The translations under genes and the position numbers were made by a program. A model generated the notes under the pieces. It saw only the letters and a program-made list of their open reading frames with translations, did no database searches and had not been told where the DNA came from. A DNA stretch of 64,000 nt from Salinicoccus albus DSM 19776 (GTDB lineage: Bacteria > Bacillota > Bacilli > Staphylococcales > Salinicoccaceae), in assembly GCF_000385175.1 (NCBI RefSeq), contig NZ_ARQJ01000021.1, positions 1-64,000 of the forward strand. The letters are read 5' to 3'. Shown here piece by piece: positions 7,611 through 15,323 of this stretch. The stretch's first letter is position 1. Each line of letters begins with the position of its first letter.

Positions 7611-8960
7611 ATGATGAAAGAATATAATCTGGTCGTAATTGGAAGTGGTACAGCTGGATCTATTGCTGCAGCAAAGTGCAAAAAATCCGGCTGGAGTGTA
7701 GCTATGATTGATGAACGTCCATTTGGTGGCACCTGTGCGTTAAGAGGATGTGATCCCAAGAAGGTACTGGTGGGCATTACGGAATATATGGATGGTGTTG
7801 AACGATTAAAGGGATCTGGTATTAACGGAGATATTCATATCAATTGGAATAATCTGATGAACTATAAAAAAACATTTACGGATGACTTTCCTGAAATGAA
7901 GGAAAAAGGGCTGAAAAAGCAAGGGATTGATACGTATCATGGTCACGCTGCGTTTATTGATGAAAACAAGATAAAAGTAAACGAGGAAACGCTCAAAGGG
8001 AACTATTTTCTAATTGCGGCGGGGGCATCTCCTGCTAAATTACCGATTGAAGGCAGTGAACACTTTACGTTTAGCGATGATTTTTTGGAACTTGAAGAAC
8101 TTCCAAAGGATATCGTATTTGTGGGAGGTGGCTATATTTCCTTTGAATTTGCGCATATTGCTACCAGGGCAGGTGCTAATGTTCATATCATACATCGGGG
8201 AGAACGGCCATTAGAAGACTTTGATAAAGACTTAGTGGATCAATTAGTAAATTATTCAAAGGATATCGGAATTCAAATCCACCTTTCAACTGAAGTGAAA
8301 AAGGTCGAAAAAATGTCCAATCACTTTATAGTAACCGGAAGTAATGGTAGTGATAAAAAAGAATTTTCGGCTGATCTTGTTGTTCATGGAGCGAGCAGAG
8401 CGCCTAATACTGATTCCTTAAACTTAAAAAGCGCAAATGTGAATGTAAGTAAAAAGGGTATTGAAGTTAATGACTATTTACAAAGCACCAGCAATTCTCG
8501 TGTATATGCTGCAGGAGATGTCTCGGATTCACCGGGTATGCCGCTAACGCCTGTAGCTGGTATGGAATCTCATTTAGTTGCTTCTAATTTATTGAACGGG
8601 AACAATCGTACGTATACCGAACAAATAATACCCAGCAGCGTATTTACTCTCCCTAAGTTGGCAACGGTGGGTATGTCAGAAGAAGATGCAGCGGAAAAGG
8701 GTCTTGATTTTAAAGTGAATGCTATTGACACAACCAAGTGGTTTACCTATAAGCGTACAAATCAAGCGGTTGCTTTTGTGAAAATATTAATAGATGAGGA
8801 AAATGACCAAATCATCGGAGCCCACTTACTCAGTCATGAAGCAGATGAATTAATCAATATTTTTGCTACGGCTATTCAATTTGAACTATCAACCAAGGAT
8901 CTTAAAAAGATGATGTTTGCTTACCCAACAGCAGCCTCAGACATTGGCTACATGCTATGA
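7611..8960 (+). CDS. Pyridine nucleotide-disulfide oxidoreductase (glutathione/mercuric reductase-like)
   Basis: The 449-residue length fits the family. An N-terminal FAD loop (LVVIGSGTAGSIAAAKC) is followed by the redox disulfide GGTCALRGCDPKK (C42, C47) and an NAD(P)H-binding fold (VFVGGGYISFEFAHIATRAG). A second FAD motif (RVYAAGDVSDSPG) and a C-terminal dimerisation domain follow. That domain lacks the mercuric reductase cysteine pair and the usual HPT histidine-glutamate motif; AYPTAASD is seen instead. The substrate is therefore probably a low-molecular-weight disulfide or another oxidant, not Hg(II) or glutathione as such. AAAGGAG precedes the start. It forms a pair with the FMN reductase gene upstream. 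Confidence 0.85.
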   Translation: MMKEYNLVVIGSGTAGSIAAAKCKKSGWSVAMIDERPFGGTCALRGCDPKKVLVGITEYMDGVERLKGSGINGDIHINWNNLMNYKKTFTDDFPEMKEKGLKKQGIDTYHGHAAFIDENKIKVNEETLKGNYFLIAAGASPAKLPIEGSEHFTFSDDFLELEELPKDIVFVGGGYISFEFAHIATRAGANVHIIHRGERPLEDFDKDLVDQLVNYSKDIGIQIHLSTEVKKVEKMSNHFIVTGSNGSDKKEFSADLVVHGASRAPNTDSLNLKSANVNVSKKGIEVNDYLQSTSNSRVYAAGDVSDSPGMPLTPVAGMESHLVASNLLNGNNRTYTEQIIPSSVFTLPKLATVGMSEEDAAEKGLDFKVNAIDTTKWFTYKRTNQAVAFVKILIDEENDQIIGAHLLSHEADELINIFATAIQFELSTKDLKKMMFAYPTAASDIGYML

Positions 8961-9063
8961 TGAATTGTTGGGTGATCTTATAAAAAGGATCTTTTCGTAA
9001 ATTTTGTTGCTCTTTAACCCTCGTAATTGATAAAAACTGCGACGTAACTAAAAACCATGTTCG

Positions 9064-9190
9064 GTGCCCTGCGATCGCTGCGGAAAAACACTACGCTTTC
9101 CGCGGGCTCGCGCTGAGCCTCCTCGATCGCAAAGACCGCTCTCTGCGGGGCCTCATCGTCTTCGCTTTCCCGCAGCGGAAATTACGTTGC
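9064..9190. repeat. GC-rich palindromic repeat element
   Basis: A GC-rich block in AT-rich surroundings contains CTACGCTTTCCGCGGGCTCG and GAGCCTCCTCG. Its ends, GCTGCGGAAA and CGCTTTCCCGCAGCGG, are inverted. The CGCTTTCCGCGGGC...CAGCCTCCTCG wording recalls an abundant intergenic repeat of Bacillaceae genomes. It folds into a large imperfect hairpin. No gene overlaps it. Confidence 0.55.
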
Positions 9191-9288
9191 TGTTACATCA
9201 CGGTTTAAAGATTTTGTGTCAAAAACAACAATCTTTTAGAAAACAGCTTATAAAAAACACAAGGTGAAGAAGAAAAATGGACTTCATA

Positions 9289-9927
9289 TTAAAAGAATGC
9301 TTTAATTCTAATTATAGCCTCATAAGTGAAATGGAAACCAAATCCTAGTAAAACCAGGTTCGATGTTAGGGAGATTACTTTCATGATTTTAGGATTCAGC
9401 AGTGTTTTACTGAAGTGAATGGTTAGCGCCAAGTTCAAGTTCCACAACCCTATGCCGATAAAGACAGCGCTGTTCACGTAAAATGCTTTTATTATGTTCT
9501 CGTTATCAAATGAATCACTTAACACGGATCCATAAATTCCTAGCCAAAACAGGATATTTAAGGGATTGAAAGCCGCTATGGATAATCCTGTAAGATATGA
9601 GCTGATCAATCCGGTTCTCAAACGATCGCCCCTGTTTTCAGAAGAATCCACCATTGGATCTGTTTTATGAATGAAGCTCTGTACACCAGTATAGGTTAAA
9701 ATTAGTGCACCAAATATTAATAATGTAAGTTGTACCAAGTTTAACGTTAGAAATTCTGAAAGACCTTGATACATAAGGAACATTAAGAAGAGATCAGAAG
9801 TCATTCCTCCCGCTCCGACAAGAAGTGAAGGCCACAATCCTTGATAGATGCCTCTTCTAATAATTTCTATGTTAATAGGGCCAACTGGTGCAGCGATGGA
9901 TAAACCAAGTACGATTTGTCTAATCAA
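9289..9927 (-). CDS. LysE/RhtB-family amino-acid exporter
   Basis: A 212-residue membrane protein with five to six hydrophobic segments. The family signature GLSIAAPVGPINIEIIRRGI lies at residues 8-27, and the NPLNILFWLGIYGS motif is near residue 122. LysE-type carriers export basic or neutral amino acids and related compounds by proton exchange. The apparent start is TTG at 9927 with only a weak, distant G-rich ribosome binding site, so the N-terminus is uncertain. It stands alone, between the repeat element and a decayed dehalogenase gene, so its substrate cannot be deduced. Confidence 0.8.
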   Translation of the reverse strand: MIRQIVLGLSIAAPVGPINIEIIRRGIYQGLWPSLLVGAGGMTSDLFLMFLMYQGLSEFLTLNLVQLTLLIFGALILTYTGVQSFIHKTDPMVDSSENRGDRLRTGLISSYLTGLSIAAFNPLNILFWLGIYGSVLSDSFDNENIIKAFYVNSAVFIGIGLWNLNLALTIHFSKTLLNPKIMKVISLTSNLVLLGFGFHFTYEAIIRIKAFF

Positions 9928-10120
9928 AACTAAAAATATTACTTACCCCCATTGTTTGCTTGTCTTTAAATTAAATGCGTATACAATCGCAATTAGAAGT
10001 AAAAATGCGGTGTTTTCCAAGGAATTACTAGAGGATTATATAAGTTAATCAGCATAAGTCGGGGGTGGAAAACTTGTTTTGACTAAACTTACTTTTTAAC
10101 ATAGGATTTTAAGGTAGTAT

Positions 10121-10163
10121 AAAAAGCTGATTTTAAGAGTCGTTCCTCTCAAAATCAGCTTTT
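10121..10163 (-). terminator. Hairpin terminator
   Basis: AAAAGCTGATTTTAAGAG pairs with CTCTCAAAATCAGCTTTT just past the stop of the minus-strand dehalogenase remnant. Confidence 0.7.
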
Positions 10164-10169
10164 AATCAG

Positions 10170-10625
10170 TCACTTCCATTCTAATATGCCTGTTAAGTCT
10201 TGATAAATAATATTTGGTTCCAAATTCAATTCCTCAATGGGAAGGTTTTGCCGATTTATCCAAGCGGTTTGGAATCCGTAGTTTTTTGCTCCTGATATAT
10301 CCCAACCATTAGAGGACATGAATAATACTTCTTCGGGTTTTACTTTCAATACTTTTGCAGCATGATCATAGGAGGCAAGGGTTGGTTTAAATTGTCTTAT
10401 TTCATCGATGCTAATTATTTCATCAAATAGATCGCAAATTTCCGATTGTCTAATTAAAGGATCAAGCATATCATGTGAAACGTTAGAGAATACAGCTATT
10501 TTTTTGTGTGAATGAGTGTATTGAATTGGCCGATGTCTCCTTTTTTAATGACTCGGCCAGGGCATCATGGGCGTATTCATGATTATGCCCAGCGTGTCAT
10601 CCACATCGAGCAGATACTGCACAAA
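10170..10625 (-). pseudogene. Type II haloacid dehalogenase, decayed
   Basis: The C-terminal 100 residues are intact. They include KKIAVFSNVSHDMLDPLI just before the first ATG, then SIDEIRQFKPTLASYDHA and EEVLFMSSNGWDISGAKNYG, which match motifs II to IV of L-2-haloacid dehalogenases (HAD superfamily). Upstream the coding is broken. A LLDVDDTL stretch, the remains of the nucleophile motif, occurs in another frame near 10590-10610, followed by stops. Most of the cap domain is missing. The gene is therefore a remnant with internal deletion and frameshift, and no activity is expected. Confidence 0.7.
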
Positions 10626-10828
10626 AATTTAACATGAGCCAACTGATTAACAAATCTGACCCATAATAATTCGATTTTAGAGATAAATTCAAAAGGAGTT
10701 TCGAAGATTTTACCCTCTGAGATATGATCATCTTAAAAAGTTTTTATGGTGAAAAAAACTATGATGATTATTCCATTAATGGGCCATATTGCGGAATAAC
10801 GGATGATTTATAGAAAGGAGGTAATGTT

Positions 10829-11026
10829 ATGGGATTTTGGTACTTACTATTGCTTTTGATAGGTATTGTTCTCATTATTTTAGGCTTTATGAAAAAAGGT
10901 GTATCAGCGGCCGTTAAAGCAGTTATTTTGTTTTTTGTTATTGGTGTCCTACTCATTATTGTTTCATTAGTTTTATTGATGCCTGGTTCTTCTGATTTAA
11001 TTGCAGAACTTTTAAGGTTAGAGTAA
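10829..11026 (+). CDS. 65-residue double-spanning membrane protein
   Basis: A strong AGAAAGGAGG lies eight bases before the ATG. The product consists of two hydrophobic segments (about 4-22 and 30-53) joined by a short KKGVSAAVKA loop, with a small acidic tail (SDLIAELLRLE). I do not recognise the family. Similar two-helix proteins occur widely in Bacilli. It stands alone, with about 300 bases on either side that hold no clear gene. The excellent ribosome binding site argues that it is translated. Confidence 0.65.
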   Translation: MGFWYLLLLLIGIVLIILGFMKKGVSAAVKAVILFFVIGVLLIIVSLVLLMPGSSDLIAELLRLE

Positions 11027-11209
11027 GTTGATATTTAATGTTAAGGCAAACGGGCATAGTTTTGAAATAAACACTGTGCCTGAACAGTGCCAGTTAGCTA
11101 AAATTTTGTGGTGGCATTCTGTAATGATGTGAGGAGGGATAATGTTAAAATTTAGGGTTAAAATTCAAATAGGTCATTGATCAAAAAATGGTTAAAGGAG
11201 ATTTTGTAG

Positions 11210-11293
11210 ATGGCGTGGTCAGATATAAGTTCATTTCTAATTATGCTTGCGTCTTGTTTTAATGGTATAAAATCATTACAATGTTCGTTTTAA
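11210..11293 (+). CDS. Possible 27-residue leader peptide or ORF remnant
   Basis: ATG at 11210 is preceded by AAAGGAG at the right distance. The frame reads MAWSDISSFLIMLASCFNGI and stops at 11293, 35 bases before the amino-acid ABC gene. It could be a short hydrophobic peptide or the start of a lost gene. Only the ribosome binding site supports it. Nothing else is seen in 11027-11328. Confidence 0.25.
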   Translation: MAWSDISSFLIMLASCFNGIKSLQCSF

Positions 11294-11328
11294 TTTTTAT
11301 AATATGTATTTAAAAGCGGGGGAGAAGG

Positions 11329-12168
11329 TTGCGGTTAAAAAGGCATTTGTTAGTTGTTGTATGTTTCGTATTTGTATTAGGTGGATGTGGTCAGACAAGT
11401 GATCATGCTAATGATGACAAATGGGACAAAATAAAAGAGGGAGGGGAGCTGGTTGTCGGAACTCCCGGAACGCTGTATCCTTCTTCCTATTACCCGGAAG
11501 ATTCCGATGAGTTAACCGGCTATGATGTAGAAGTCATGAAAGAAGTTGGCAATCGGTTGGATCTCAATGTGCAGTTTGAGGAACTTGGTTTTGACGAAAT
11601 GTTTGCCGCTTTGCAGTCAGGCCGAATTGATGTTGCGCCGGCCGGCGTAAGAGGTGAGACTAAGAAAAAGTTTTCGTATAGCAAGCCATATAAATATTCA
11701 TATGCGACCATGGTTGTACGTGAAGATGCGGTAGATGATTTCACGTCGCTTGAAGATCTGGATGGAAAAATTGCTGGTGGCGCTGCGACAACGGTATATA
11801 GCGATATTGCTCGTAGATTCGATGCGGAAGTGAAAACATATGGAAATGTTACAAATGATGTTTACTTAAGAGATGTTGAGAATGGCAGAACGGATGTCGT
11901 GATTAATGATTATTACTTACAATTGCTGGCTTTAAAAGCACTTCCTGATTTGGATGTGACGATTCAGCCAGACTTAAAATTTTACCGGTCTAATCAGCAT
12001 GCTGTCATCGAAAAAAATGCTGATAGATTAAAAGAAAAAATCAATGAGACACTGGCTGATATGAAACAAGACGGAACCCTTACTGAACTGTCTGAAGAGT
12101 TTTTTGCTGGAGAAGATGTATCAGAGAAGCCGGAGGAGAATATACGAACAATCGAGGGTATTGATTAA
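11329..12168 (+). CDS. Amino-acid ABC transporter substrate-binding lipoprotein
   Basis: The start is TTG with GGGGGAG just upstream. The signal peptide ends in a lipobox (VFVLGGCGQ), so the protein is a surface lipoprotein. It shows the type 3 solute-binding pattern of polar amino-acid importers: ELVVGTPGTLYPSSYY, LTGYDVEVMKEVG, ALQSGRIDVAPAG and LADMKQDGTLTELSEEFF. Length (279 residues) is normal. The stop codon overlaps the ATG of the permease gene by one base, so the two are translationally coupled. The actual amino acid bound, perhaps cystine or another polar one, cannot be told from sequence. Confidence 0.9.
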   Translation: MRLKRHLLVVVCFVFVLGGCGQTSDHANDDKWDKIKEGGELVVGTPGTLYPSSYYPEDSDELTGYDVEVMKEVGNRLDLNVQFEELGFDEMFAALQSGRIDVAPAGVRGETKKKFSYSKPYKYSYATMVVREDAVDDFTSLEDLDGKIAGGAATTVYSDIARRFDAEVKTYGNVTNDVYLRDVENGRTDVVINDYYLQLLALKALPDLDVTIQPDLKFYRSNQHAVIEKNADRLKEKINETLADMKQDGTLTELSEEFFAGEDVSEKPEENIRTIEGID

Positions 12169-12866
12169 TGTTTAACCTAGAAATGGATCAAATTCAGTTG
12201 AATAGATTGTTTGATTGGCATTTAGCATGGGATAGTCTGCCATTTCTTTTAGAAGGTGTACCAGCCACATTAACTGTATCCTTTATTGGAATGGTTATTG
12301 GTTTAGTCCTGGGTTTCTTTTTGGCTCTGGGACGCGGTTCGAAGCGGATTATCTTAAGATGGCCGTCACGTCTTTATATATCGTTCATGCGCGGAACGCC
12401 TATCCTTGTATTTTTGTTTATATTGTATGCAGGACTTCCAGCTATTGGCATTGAACTGTCTGCTTTTTTAGCTGCTTCGCTGGCATTTGGCTTAAATAGT
12501 GCCGCTTATATTGCGGAAATTAACCGTTCATCACTAAGCAGTGTCGATAAGGGACAATGGGAATCGGCTAAGGCTTTGAATCTAGGGTATTGGCACACAA
12601 TGCGAAAGATTATTTTACCGCAAGCGACTCGTATCGCTATTCCACCTCTAACCAATGTTTATTTGGATCTGCTGAAGGCGACATCGCTGGCAGCCGTTAT
12701 TACAGTTCCAGAACTGTTTCAAAAAGCGCAAATTGTAGCAGGGCGCACATATGATTCAATGACCATGTATATTCTTGTTGCTCTTATTTACTGGCCTATA
12801 TGTATTATAATTTCCGCTCTGCAAGAACGGCTGGAAAAACGATTCAACCGGTATTTAAAGCCCTAA
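12168..12866 (+). CDS. Amino-acid ABC transporter permease
   Basis: This 232-residue inner-membrane subunit of the HisM/GlnP family has five membrane segments. It carries the EAA loop that docks the ATPase (ESAKALNLGYWHTMRKIILP), and FMRGTPILVFLFI is the typical family motif after the second helix. It directly overlaps the binding-protein gene. An ATP-binding subunit would be expected next, but the following 360 bases hold no gene. The importer must borrow an ATPase encoded elsewhere, or the operon has lost its third gene. Confidence 0.9.
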   Translation: MFNLEMDQIQLNRLFDWHLAWDSLPFLLEGVPATLTVSFIGMVIGLVLGFFLALGRGSKRIILRWPSRLYISFMRGTPILVFLFILYAGLPAIGIELSAFLAASLAFGLNSAAYIAEINRSSLSSVDKGQWESAKALNLGYWHTMRKIILPQATRIAIPPLTNVYLDLLKATSLAAVITVPELFQKAQIVAGRTYDSMTMYILVALIYWPICIIISALQERLEKRFNRYLKP

Positions 12867-13227
12867 GTAAACTAGTGCAATCGAACAGAGGATAACAGGG
12901 GGGATCGTTGCGACATATCTGCGTACTATTATTCGTCCGAGATATAACTTCGACATTTTAGGCAGTATATCTTGAAGGTACATGCCACATGCCCCCCTTT
13001 TTGTCAAAAATCCTACTATATTCTATAACAGTTTGCCAAATCCTTTTAAATTCTCAATTCAAGTTGAACGCGGCAAGAAACTCATGAATACCTCAAAGCA
13101 CAATGATCAGCATTCAAAGAAAAGATAGAGAGCACCATTAGAGACTTCTGAGCATGAAGACATTAGAACGACTGCACGTTGAGAATCGGAAACAGTGCAT
13201 GTGACCTGAACGACACCCTTATTGTAA
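12867..13227. other. Intergenic region without a recognised feature
   Basis: I find no gene here in either direction. In particular there is no trace of the ABC ATPase that the upstream transporter needs. Confidence 0.5.
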
Positions 13228-13806
13228 TTAATTCTTGTCATCTGCACTTTCTGCGGGGATATAATTATATATCTCCCCAGATTTAGTGAGTTTGGTAAGA
13301 TGATTTAGCCAATGATAATATTCCTTGGCATTGTCCAGTTGCTGATAATCCAATTTAGCCCTTTCCCGTAACGTTTCATCTGCTTCACTATTTTCGATCA
13401 CTTCATTGAGTTGTTTTTGAGCGTTCTTAATGCTGGACAAAAACATATTCACTTCGCGTTCCCATTTCATGCCAAAAAATTGGGAAAAATAATTGAAGAA
13501 ATTTTTCTCACCTATGAATGAATCTTTTCTTGATCCCTTCTGCCACACTTTTTGAACAATATTGATATCTTGAAGCTTTCTAACAGATGTACTCATACTC
13601 GGTTTACTCATGCCGAGTTCATCTTTCATTTCATCCAGGGTGATTGGCTGATGTTTAAAATACATCATGCCATACAGCCGGCCGACTGACGGGGTAACGC
13701 CATAAAGATCCATCGTTTCTGAAATCGTGTTAATCATCATATTTTCAGCTTGATCGATTTTTTCTTTGTTTTTTTCATAATTAAAATTTTCCTGATTACC
13801 TTCCAT
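13228..13806 (-). CDS. gbsR: GbsR-type choline/glycine betaine regulator
   Basis: The start is set at the ATG at 13806 (MEGNQENFNYEKNKEK), with AAAAGGGG upstream; the frame is open for 16 more codons. The ~192-residue protein carries a MarR-like winged helix (ITLDEMKDELGMSKPSMSTSVRKLQ, residues about 60-84). A C-terminal helical half contains aromatic residues that form the inducer pocket in GbsR. GbsR (CudC in staphylococci) represses choline oxidation genes and senses choline. Its position beside betB and betA, and the repeated AT-rich palindromes in front of those genes, fit that role. Confidence 0.9.
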   Translation of the reverse strand: MEGNQENFNYEKNKEKIDQAENMMINTISETMDLYGVTPSVGRLYGMMYFKHQPITLDEMKDELGMSKPSMSTSVRKLQDINIVQKVWQKGSRKDSFIGEKNFFNYFSQFFGMKWEREVNMFLSSIKNAQKQLNEVIENSEADETLRERAKLDYQQLDNAKEYYHWLNHLTKLTKSGEIYNYIPAESADDKN

Positions 13807-13864
13807 TATGGCACCCCTTTTCCGAGGGAAATAACAACATTTGATGTTATTCACTATTAAAATT

Positions 13865-13882
13865 GTTAATAATTAATTAAAC
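13865..13882. promoter_or_regulatory. Candidate GbsR site near gbsR
   Basis: GTTAATAATTAATTAAAC is the near-inverse of the AT-rich palindrome found before betB and betA. It lies upstream of the gbsR start, which suggests autoregulation. Confidence 0.35.
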
Positions 13883-14008
13883 GTTTGTCTATTTTATAAT
13901 GAATATTACTGATATGTCAATTTAAACTCAAGAACAGTTAAAAGATCTAACTATCTCAATCGCTGATCTGTCTAAACAAACATCTGACAAAAGGCGTTCT
14001 TATGTAAG

Positions 14009-14046
14009 GAAAGAGACGATTCTCTTATATGAGAATCGTCTCTTTC
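14009..14046 (-). terminator. Intrinsic terminator
   Basis: A perfect 16-bp stem (14009-14024 with 14031-14046) follows the stop codon of the minus-strand binding-protein gene and separates it from gbsR. Confidence 0.85.
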
Positions 14047-14055
14047 TTTTTACGT

Positions 14056-14955
14056 TTATTTCATCCATTCCTCAACTACATCCTGATTCTCTTCTACCCA
14101 TTTCTTTGCCCCTTTTAGAGGATCGTCTTCATTCTCCTGGACATCAAGCATTAATTCACCAAGTTGATCATCAGTCAACTTCCAATTTCTCATCCATTCA
14201 TTCACCTGCTCATAGTCTGAGTCAAAACCTTCCCGGGTGGCCATGTAAATTTTTTCCGTTTCACCGAACGATTCTTTTGGATCGTCCAAGAACTTCAAGT
14301 CCACTTCAGAAAATATATAATGGGGTTTCCATAACGGTGCCACGATAGGTTTTTCCTGGTCCACTGCATTCCTGATGGATGTAATCATTGCTGCTTCACT
14401 GCTCTCAACCAGATCATAATTAAGATCGTAGGCATCGATCATTTCTTCTGTAGTTATCATTGTTCCTGCCCCGGGCTCAAATCCTGTTATTTCACCATTG
14501 AATTTATCTGTATTTTCATTTAAATCTTCAATGCTATTTATATCATCCATATATTCCGGAACGGCTAATCCAACTTTCCCGTTTTCGTACCAAGGGTCTT
14601 CCGCAAAATCAACATCCTCTTTATACTCTTCATAATAACTTTTATCCTGTACCGGCAACCAAATTTCGGGAGCAATATCTAAATCCCCTTCAGCTAAAGA
14701 GGCCATCTGGGGTCCCATCTCAACAAGCGTTAATTCCACATCATAACCTTCATCTTCCAGAATAGCTTTCCACATATTTGTAACGGCAATATTTTCAGGC
14801 CAGTTAATTTGTCCAATAGTGATTGTACCTGTATTTTCATTAGCTTCATCACTTGTACTGTCCGATTCACCACTGGCACCATTTGAATTGCAAGCTGCTA
14901 GTACAAAAATTAAAACGGTGAATAATATCAATTGACCTTTTCTATGAAAATTCAT
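14056..14955 (-). CDS. Glycine betaine/choline-type binding lipoprotein (orphan)
   Basis: The 299-residue protein has a lipobox (FVLAACNSN) after the signal peptide. A serine/glutamate-rich linker and an OpuAC-type domain follow. The aromatic residues expected for the cation cage can be seen in GQINWPENIAV, APEIWLPVQ and VAPLWKPHY. It therefore probably binds a quaternary amine such as glycine betaine, choline or carnitine. No permease or ATPase is adjacent; it lies between gbsR and betB. It could feed the OpuA importer encoded 9 kb away or deliver choline for oxidation. It is transcribed divergently from betB, sharing a ~370-base promoter region that holds the candidate GbsR sites. Confidence 0.88.
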   Translation of the reverse strand: MNFHRKGQLILFTVLIFVLAACNSNGASGESDSTSDEANENTGTITIGQINWPENIAVTNMWKAILEDEGYDVELTLVEMGPQMASLAEGDLDIAPEIWLPVQDKSYYEEYKEDVDFAEDPWYENGKVGLAVPEYMDDINSIEDLNENTDKFNGEITGFEPGAGTMITTEEMIDAYDLNYDLVESSEAAMITSIRNAVDQEKPIVAPLWKPHYIFSEVDLKFLDDPKESFGETEKIYMATREGFDSDYEQVNEWMRNWKLTDDQLGELMLDVQENEDDPLKGAKKWVEENQDVVEEWMK

Positions 14956-15081
14956 TAAATAACATACACCTTTCTAGTTTAAAATTAGGCAAACGTAACG
15001 TCTATTATTAATACATTTTGTCAAAAGCGTGATTAGCTAATTTTCACTTTCATCAGATAATTACCTCCTTTGATAAATTCG

Positions 15082-15099
15082 TTTAATAAATTAAATAAA
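15082..15099. promoter_or_regulatory. Candidate GbsR operator upstream of betB
   Basis: TTTAATAAATTAAATAAA, whose core TTTAAT-AA-ATTAAA is a perfect palindrome, occurs here and again identically at 16984-17001 before betA. A related TTTAATATATTTAATA lies at 15281-15296, close to the betB start. Confidence 0.5.
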
Positions 15100-15323
15100 T
15101 TTTTAACAGAACTCTACTTAATAGATTAACGTAAGATATTATTTTGTCAAATACTAAAATTTGATTTATATCGTCTCATTGCGTTCTTATCAATGATGTT
15201 GGGATTTTATATATTTTTAGAGTTTGACAAATGAATAAGTATCTTGATAGTCTAAAACTATTAATAGTGTTAAATAAAAATTTAATATATTTAATAGAAC
15301 AGTTATTGTAAAGGAGTGATGGT

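Noticed and set aside
9064-9267. Plus-strand 67-codon frame across the GC-rich repeat
   Set aside because: It is created by the repeat element itself (arginine/proline-rich translation) and lacks a ribosome binding site.
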